The notes below the pieces were generated by a model. The model was given only the letters and a program-made list of their open reading frames with translations, ran no database searches and was not told where the DNA came from. Positions 59,566 to 64,000 of a DNA stretch of 64,000 bases are shown one piece after another; within the stretch, counting starts at the first letter, position 1; every line of letters begins with the position of its first letter. The stretch comes from Armatimonadota bacterium. Lineage in GTDB: Bacteria > Armatimonadota > Fimbriimonadia > Fimbriimonadales > Fimbriimonadaceae. A program made the position numbers and the translations under genes. The stretch spans positions 1 to 64,000 of the forward strand of contig JAFDWS010000006.1 of the NCBI GenBank assembly GCA_018268375.1, given 5' to 3'.

Positions 59566-60270
59566 GGCGTCCTCAGTGAGCCCCCGATCAATCCTGACAG
59601 CGCGCATGCCAGATGCAATCGCCGCATCGACCTCTTCCTGCACGTCCGAAAGGAACAGCACGTCGGCCGGAGTCAGTTCCAACGTGGAAGCGATTCTCCG
59701 GTAGCTCTCGGGGTCGCGCTTCGGGCCCGTTGTCGTGTCGAAGTAACCGTCGAGATCAGCGGTCATGTCGCCTTCGGGAAGGTGCGAGAACAAAAGTCGC
59801 TGGGCGAGAACGCTACCCGACGAGTAAATGCATACCTTGGCCCCCGAACCCTTCCAGCGTCGCACCGCCGGCCAAACATCATCGTAGACTTCCCCTTTGA
59901 TCCTGCCCGACTGATAGCCGTACTCCCAAATGCGGCCCTGAATGGACTTAAGTGCGGTCGACTTCCGGTCCAGCTCGATGAGCCACTCCAAGTAGCCTTG
60001 CGCCCCCTGAGGGTCAGGTCGAGCCGGCCACTCAGGCGCACCGGTCTCCTTCTCGTACTCGTCGCTCAGGAGGCAGCAGTCCGAAATCAGGGCCAAGCGC
60101 TCTTGGGGGTCGTTCAAAGACTCGCGGAGAAACGGGCCCAGCTCCCGAGCAGCGTAAGGGAAGAGTGTCTTCGTGACGAACTCGATTGGCGTCGTGGTCC
60201 CTTCGATGTCGAGGAGGTACGCCTTCGGAGCGGGGTCTCTTTTCTGTACCTGTTCCCCGAAATTCGCCAT
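59533..60270 (-). CDS. mtnC: enolase-phosphatase E1 (acireductone synthase)
   Basis: 245 residues from the ATG at 60270, which overlaps the mtnD stop (TGATG). HAD marks: KAYLLDIEGTTTPIEFVTKT (nucleophile Asp in DIEGT), CIYSSGSVLAQRLLFSH (motif II Ser), and ADVLFLSDVQEEVDAAIASG (motif III/IV). It enolises and dephosphorylates diketo-methylthiopentyl phosphate in methionine salvage. Last gene of mtnB-mtnD-mtnC. Confidence 0.93.
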   Translation of the reverse strand: MANFGEQVQKRDPAPKAYLLDIEGTTTPIEFVTKTLFPYAARELGPFLRESLNDPQERLALISDCCLLSDEYEKETGAPEWPARPDPQGAQGYLEWLIELDRKSTALKSIQGRIWEYGYQSGRIKGEVYDDVWPAVRRWKGSGAKVCIYSSGSVLAQRLLFSHLPEGDMTADLDGYFDTTTGPKRDPESYRRIASTLELTPADVLFLSDVQEEVDAAIASGMRAVRIDRGLTEDASGVLASFRSL

Positions 60271-60836
60271 CAAAGGTGAGCCAATTGAGGAGGAATGAAG
60301 CTCAGGCCCATGCAAACCGGCATGTAGCCCTTGTCGACCCCGCTCTCCGTGTAGTGCGGTGTCCAACCGGTCGGATCCTGGAACAGCCGGATCGCGCGGA
60401 TCCGTTTCTCCTGGCAGAGGTCGAACCAGTGCCAAGTTCCGGCGGGAACGCGGGCGAGGTCACCTTCGGCGACCTCAAGAGCCACGACTTCGGAATCCTT
60501 CGGGTGGATGTGGAAGACGCCCCGGCCCTCAATGATGAAGCGGACTTCGTCCTCGTCGTGCCAATGTTCTTTGCTGAACTTGGCGAGCATGACGTCCAGG
60601 TTCGGAGTGTCGGGGAAAAGGTCGATCACATCGGCCGCCACGTACCCGCCTTCAGACTTGAGCTTGTTGATCTGCTCTGCGAACCCATCCAAGACCTGCT
60701 CGGCAGTGGCCGTCTTCTCCAAGTGGAACTTGGGCTTCCACACCTCGTAGCCGATCCCGATCTCGGCCAAGCGCGCCTTGATCTGCTCGTAGTCTGTGAT
60801 GGTCTCGTTCTTGTCGGGGATGCGGAGGACAGCCAT
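60270..60836 (-). CDS. mtnD: acireductone dioxygenase
   Basis: 188 residues, a cupin with metal ligands in FSKEHWHDEDEVRFIIEGRG (His, His, Glu) and PAGTWHWFDL (His). It cleaves acireductone to the methionine keto-acid and formate with Fe, or makes CO with Ni. Two bases separate it from the mtnB stop, so the three salvage genes form one operon. Confidence 0.95.
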   Translation of the reverse strand: MAVLRIPDKNETITDYEQIKARLAEIGIGYEVWKPKFHLEKTATAEQVLDGFAEQINKLKSEGGYVAADVIDLFPDTPNLDVMLAKFSKEHWHDEDEVRFIIEGRGVFHIHPKDSEVVALEVAEGDLARVPAGTWHWFDLCQEKRIRAIRLFQDPTGWTPHYTESGVDKGYMPVCMGLSFIPPQLAHL

Positions 60837-60838
60837 GG

Positions 60839-61447
60839 TCAGGGCTCCAGGGTGCGGGACCGGATCGTCACCTCGAAGAGGAACTCAAGGATTTCCAGGT
60901 GCCGCTTAGCTTCAAATATATCACAGCCCCAGGTGTAGAGCCCGTGACCCCTCAAGAGGACGGCGTGAGCATCGGGCATTGAACGAAGGACCTTTCGCAA
61001 GGTTTCGGCGAGGGCAGGAACGTCTTGCGAGTTTTCCAAGATCGGAACCGACTCAGTGTGCTCGTGAGTGGCCACCCCGGTAAGCCCCTTGAGCATCTCG
61101 AGCCCATTGATGGTGAATAAAGATCCCGGTGTCAAAGAAGCCAGTGTGTTCCAAATCGAGTGCGTGTGGACGATGACTTTGGCACCACATTCCTCGACGA
61201 TGGGTATGTGCAGCCACGTTTCAGCGGAGGGCTTCTGGGCTCCTTGGACCACTTGAGCCATCTCGTCCACGACGAGGAGATCTTCAGGTTTCACGCTGCC
61301 CTTGTCGACACCGGACGGTGTGATGAGGAGCCGGAGCGGATCGACGGAGAGCACACGGCTGAAGTTCCCGCCCGTGCCAGGTGCCCAACCGCGCTCGTAG
61401 ATCAAGCCGATCAGCTCCGTCAATTCGCTGCGAAGGGCTTGTTCCAC
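60839..61447 (-). CDS. mtnB: methylthioribulose-1-phosphate dehydratase
   Basis: 202 residues from a GTG at 61447. Class II aldolase-type: WAPGTGGNFSRVL, LITPSGVDKGSVKPEDLLVV, VIVHTHSIWNTLASL (zinc His pair), and LLRGHGLYTWG (third His). It dehydrates methylthioribulose phosphate. First gene of the salvage operon. TATAAT lies eight bases before the start. mtnA and mtnK are not in this window. Confidence 0.93.
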   Translation of the reverse strand: MEQALRSELTELIGLIYERGWAPGTGGNFSRVLSVDPLRLLITPSGVDKGSVKPEDLLVVDEMAQVVQGAQKPSAETWLHIPIVEECGAKVIVHTHSIWNTLASLTPGSLFTINGLEMLKGLTGVATHEHTESVPILENSQDVPALAETLRKVLRSMPDAHAVLLRGHGLYTWGCDIFEAKRHLEILEFLFEVTIRSRTLEP

Positions 61448-61455
61448 GGGGCCGA

Positions 61456-61461
61456 ATTATA
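61456..61461 (-). promoter_or_regulatory. candidate leaderless -10 (TATAAT) for mtnB
   Basis: A perfect TATAAT on the minus strand, eight bases before the GTG at 61447, with TCGGCCCC between. It forms a divergent pair with the promoter at 61469 within 36 bp. Confidence 0.55.
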
Positions 61462-61468
61462 CAAGGAG

Positions 61469-61474
61469 TAATCT
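61469..61474 (+). promoter_or_regulatory. candidate leaderless -10 (TAATCT) for the aminotransferase gene
   Basis: TAATCT nine bases before the GTG at 61484. An AAGGAG upstream of it (61463-61468) is too far to be the ribosome site of this start. Confidence 0.4.
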
Positions 61475-61483
61475 AAGGGCCCC

Positions 61484-62668
61484 GTGAGCGACCACCGCGC
61501 CCTTCTATCCCAGCAAGCCCTTGGGTTCCAGTCCCCGGCCTTGCGCCAAATCACGCTCGAAGTACAAGCGGTGGGCGGTATCAACCTGGGCCAGGGCGTC
61601 TCCCAATTGCCAGTACCGGAGTTTGTGCTCGAAGCCGCCGACCAGGCGGCGAAAGCGGGCATCAACCGCTACACCAACCCCCGGGGATTGGAGTCGTTAC
61701 GGGTGGCGCTCGCAAACAAGCTAGCCCACTTCAACAAGATTGATTATCTCGACCCGGAGCGCGAGATCCTGGTGACCTGCGGCGCGACCGGCGCTTTCGA
61801 AGGCGTGTGCGCCAGTCTGCTTAATCCAGGCGACGAAGTGGTCATTTTCGAGCCGTACTATCCCTACCACGTCCAGGCTTTGAAGCGTTACGGGGCCGTC
61901 ATCCGTTTCGTCATGCTCCGCGGCCGGGATTTCGAGGTCGACTGGGAAGGCCTAGAGGCGGCAGTGAACGACAAGACCAAGTTCGTGCTGGTGAACACGC
62001 CAGGAAACCCGAGCGGCAAAGTCTTCAACCAAGGAGAGCTGAAACGTATCGGTGAGATCCTTGAGCGTTTCCCTGCCCTGATCGTCACGGATGAGATCTA
62101 CGAATATATGGCGTTCGACGGGTTCGCCCACTTGTCGCCCGCCTCGTTGCCTGAACTGCGCGAACGCACGATCACGATCGGGGGCTACTCGAAGACGTTT
62201 TCTATCACGGGCTGGCGGATCGGATACGCGGTCGCTCCGGCAGAGATCGCTGAACCGATAGCTTCTGTCCTCGACGCCGTCTACGTGTGTGCGCCAGCGC
62301 CCCTTCAAGAGGCCGTTGCACAAGGGATCGTGCGGTTCGACGACGCGTTCTACCGAGACTTGAACGCCAAGTACGAGCGGAAGCGCAACATGTTCGTCGA
62401 CGGCCTTCGCGCCATCGGTATGGAGCCGTTCGTACCAGAGGGTGCGTACTACTTGCTTTCTCGCTACGACGCGATCGCCCCGGGCATGGGTTCCATGGAG
62501 TTTGTCAGGCACATGATCGCCTCGACGGGTGTCGGCGCAGTGCCGTCGAGCGACTTCGTCCGCCATCCTGCCACCGCACCCTGGGTGCGGTTCTGCCTCG
62601 CTCTCGAAGACGACCGGCTTGAGCGCGCGCTCGAGCGCCTAGGCTCCCTTCGCCCGGCCGTGGTCTGA
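61484..62668 (+). CDS. class I/II PLP aminotransferase, likely methionine salvage transaminase
   Basis: 394 residues from a GTG. Fold-type I marks: GINLGQGVSQLPVPEFVLEA, GINRYTNPRGLESLR, LVTCGATGAFEGVCASLLNP, LVNTPGNPSGKVF (Asn/Pro), VTDEIYEYMAFDG (Asp), GGYSKTFSITGWRIGY (Schiff-base Lys in SK). The last step of methionine salvage is transamination of the keto-acid made by MtnD, and this gene is divergent from mtnB with only 36 bp between, so that role is likely. A general aromatic or kynurenine-type activity cannot be ruled out. Confidence 0.88.
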   Translation: MSDHRALLSQQALGFQSPALRQITLEVQAVGGINLGQGVSQLPVPEFVLEAADQAAKAGINRYTNPRGLESLRVALANKLAHFNKIDYLDPEREILVTCGATGAFEGVCASLLNPGDEVVIFEPYYPYHVQALKRYGAVIRFVMLRGRDFEVDWEGLEAAVNDKTKFVLVNTPGNPSGKVFNQGELKRIGEILERFPALIVTDEIYEYMAFDGFAHLSPASLPELRERTITIGGYSKTFSITGWRIGYAVAPAEIAEPIASVLDAVYVCAPAPLQEAVAQGIVRFDDAFYRDLNAKYERKRNMFVDGLRAIGMEPFVPEGAYYLLSRYDAIAPGMGSMEFVRHMIASTGVGAVPSSDFVRHPATAPWVRFCLALEDDRLERALERLGSLRPAVV

Positions 62669-62690
62669 GGGCGCACAGGGCCTCGCCCGG

Positions 62691-62696
62691 TACCCT
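62691..62696 (+). promoter_or_regulatory. candidate leaderless -10 (TACCCT) for tyrS
   Basis: TACCCT eight bases before the ATG at 62705, with no ribosome site. Confidence 0.35.
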
Positions 62697-62704
62697 AATG
62701 CGTC

Positions 62705-63904
62705 ATGACGGTCGACGAGCAACTAGCCCTCCTTCGGCGGGGGACAAGCGAGATCATCAGCGAGGCTGACCTGAAGCGCAAGCTCGAGTCGGGCAAGCCT
62801 TTGCGGGTGAAGCTCGGTGTCGACCCAACTGTCGCTCACGTGACACTCGGATGGGCGGTGGTTTTGCGAAAGCTGAGAGACTTCCAGCGTCTTGGCCACA
62901 CCGCAGTGCTCATCATTGGGGACTTCACCGCGCAAATCGGCGATCCCAGTGGAAAGTCCAAAACGCGACCCCAACTCACCCGGGAAGAGGTCCAGGCAAA
63001 CGTCGCGGAGGTGAGCAAGCAGGTCTACAAAATCCTCGATCCCGAGAAGACCGAGATCACGTTCAACGCGGACTGGCTGGGCCCCATGGGTTTTGCCGAA
63101 GTGATCAAACTTGCCAGCAAGTACACGGTCGCCCGGATTATGGAACGAGACGATTTCACCAACAGGTGGAACGAGCACCGTCCGATCTCCATGCACGAGA
63201 TTCTCTACCCTCTTTGTCAAGGTTACGACTCGGTGATGGTCCGGTCTGACGTCGAGCTGGGAGGCAACGACCAAAAATTCAACAATTTGGTAGGCCGCGA
63301 TCTGCAAGCGGACTACGGTCAGGAGGGCCAGGTCGTGATGCTGTGCCCGCTCTTGATTGGGACGGACGGCAAGGAGAAGATGTCACAGTCTCTCGGCAAC
63401 TACATCAGCGTCGTCGACACTCCGAACGACATCTATGGCAAGACGATGTCCATCCCCGACGAGCTACTCACCAATTGGTTCGAACTTTGCACAGATCTTC
63501 CCATGGACGAAGCACGGGAGTTGATCGCCGCAAACCCATATGATGCCAAAAAGCGACTGGCGAGGGAGATTGTTGCCTTGTACCACGGCGTGAGCGCGGG
63601 CGACGAGGCTGAACGATTCTTCAAGGAGACGTTTAGCCAACGCCAGGCTGTGACCGAAGCTGAAGACGCGGTTGTCCCACACGAACTTTTGGCTGATGGT
63701 CTCGTCCCCGTTGCTAACCTCATCTCCGCGCTGGGCCTGGCGAAGAGCAACGGGGCAGCTCGGGACCTGATGAAGGCAGGCGCGGTCTCGTTGAACGACG
63801 AGAAGGTCAGCGACCCGTTTGCAAAGCTCCCTCCAGCTGAGCTTGACGGCAAGATTCTCCGGGTCGGCAAACATCAATTCCGTCGATTGATCCTGCCACG
63901 CTAA
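62705..63904 (+). CDS. tyrS: tyrosyl-tRNA synthetase
   Basis: 399 residues. Class Ic marks: GVDPTVAHVTLGWAVVLRKL (the HIGH region, here HVTLG), IIGDFTAQIGDPSGKS, EILYPLCQGYDSVMV, ELGGNDQKFNNLVGRDLQ, and KEKMSQSLGNYIS (KMSKS region with Gln at the fourth position). A C-terminal S4 RNA-binding domain (LISALGLAKSNGAARDLMKA, GAVSLNDEKV) completes it. It charges tRNA-Tyr. A hairpin follows at 63941. Confidence 0.96.
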   Translation: MTVDEQLALLRRGTSEIISEADLKRKLESGKPLRVKLGVDPTVAHVTLGWAVVLRKLRDFQRLGHTAVLIIGDFTAQIGDPSGKSKTRPQLTREEVQANVAEVSKQVYKILDPEKTEITFNADWLGPMGFAEVIKLASKYTVARIMERDDFTNRWNEHRPISMHEILYPLCQGYDSVMVRSDVELGGNDQKFNNLVGRDLQADYGQEGQVVMLCPLLIGTDGKEKMSQSLGNYISVVDTPNDIYGKTMSIPDELLTNWFELCTDLPMDEARELIAANPYDAKKRLAREIVALYHGVSAGDEAERFFKETFSQRQAVTEAEDAVVPHELLADGLVPVANLISALGLAKSNGAARDLMKAGAVSLNDEKVSDPFAKLPPAELDGKILRVGKHQFRRLILPR

Positions 63905-63940
63905 GTGAGCCCTGGTTGCAAGCCGAGGCACAAACGGAGA

Positions 63941-63964
63941 CAGGCCCGCCAAAGGGCGGACCTG
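63941..63964 (+). terminator. candidate terminator after tyrS
   Basis: Ten-base arms CAGGCCCGCC/GGCGGACCTG with one mismatch and loop AAAG, then TTTGC. It lies 37 bp past the tyrS stop. The T tract is short. The last 36 bases of the window hold no supported feature. Confidence 0.6.
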
Positions 63965-64000
63965 TTTGCTATCACGCAAGGAGTGAACTATCGCTTGCGA

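Noticed and set aside
1..64000. CRISPR array
   Set aside because: No regularly spaced repeats of 24-40 bp and no cas genes were seen.

Overview
This is a GC-rich bacterial chromosome segment. The gene families suggest a Fimbriimonadia-type Armatimonadota or a similar deep-branching didermic phylum. They include Tat-exported Gfo/Idh/MocA and TIM-barrel sugar enzymes, DUF1080, ThuA and SUMF1 proteins, GVYG-repeat and HAF-repeat secreted proteins, and an outer-membrane barrel inside a kdp operon. That placement is inference; no rRNA gene is present to settle it.

Region 1 (1-13947) is host sequence. It holds a sugar catabolism and uptake cluster: Gfo/Idh/MocA, DUF1080, a leftward Gfo-isomerase-permease-binding-protein operon with no ATPase subunit, SUMF1, ApbE, ThuA and DUF1003. 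It also holds a CHASE2 protein with a lipoprotein, a GVYG-repeat surface protein and a nitronate monooxygenase.

Region 2 (14068-34531) is a 20.4-kb integrative element inserted in the 3' end of tRNA-Gly(GCC). A 25-bp direct repeat marks both ends and begins exactly at the tRNA CCA terminus. A tyrosine integrase abuts the intact tRNA, and four copies of a GGGGTGACA-type motif sit just inside the two ends. Its right half is a compact replication and integration operon: HTH protein, replication-initiator-like protein, TOPRIM primase-helicase, small proteins, integrase. A serine recombinase with a 30-bp palindrome at its start lies in the middle. The cargo includes a TIGR04255-family locus, a HEPN/SIR2/HEPN-like cluster that looks like antiviral defence, a tailspike-like beta-helix protein and several secreted proteins. 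No capsid, portal or terminase gene is seen.

Region 3 (34650-48541) is housekeeping: inositol-phosphatase family, dnaG, trxA, nhaA, murJ, thrC, an outer-membrane protein, selD, S1/P1 nuclease, DUF3298 and a secreted GH13 enzyme. selD is read through an in-frame UGA at 43601 and so encodes selenocysteine at its active site. A standard gene call would truncate it.

Region 4 (48981-58483) is a kdp potassium operon, kdpFABC-porin-unknown-kdpD-kdpE, headed by a 31-residue membrane peptide. A tRNA-Leu(GAG) with its own terminator and a DUF347 membrane protein follow. Region 5 (59533-63904) holds methionine-salvage genes mtnB-mtnD-mtnC, a divergent aminotransferase and tyrS.

A recurring feature is a TANNNT-like -10 hexamer placed 5-9 bp before the start codon, usually with no Shine-Dalgarno sequence. 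This suggests that leaderless transcripts are common here. All calls were made by eye; no database search or folding program was run.
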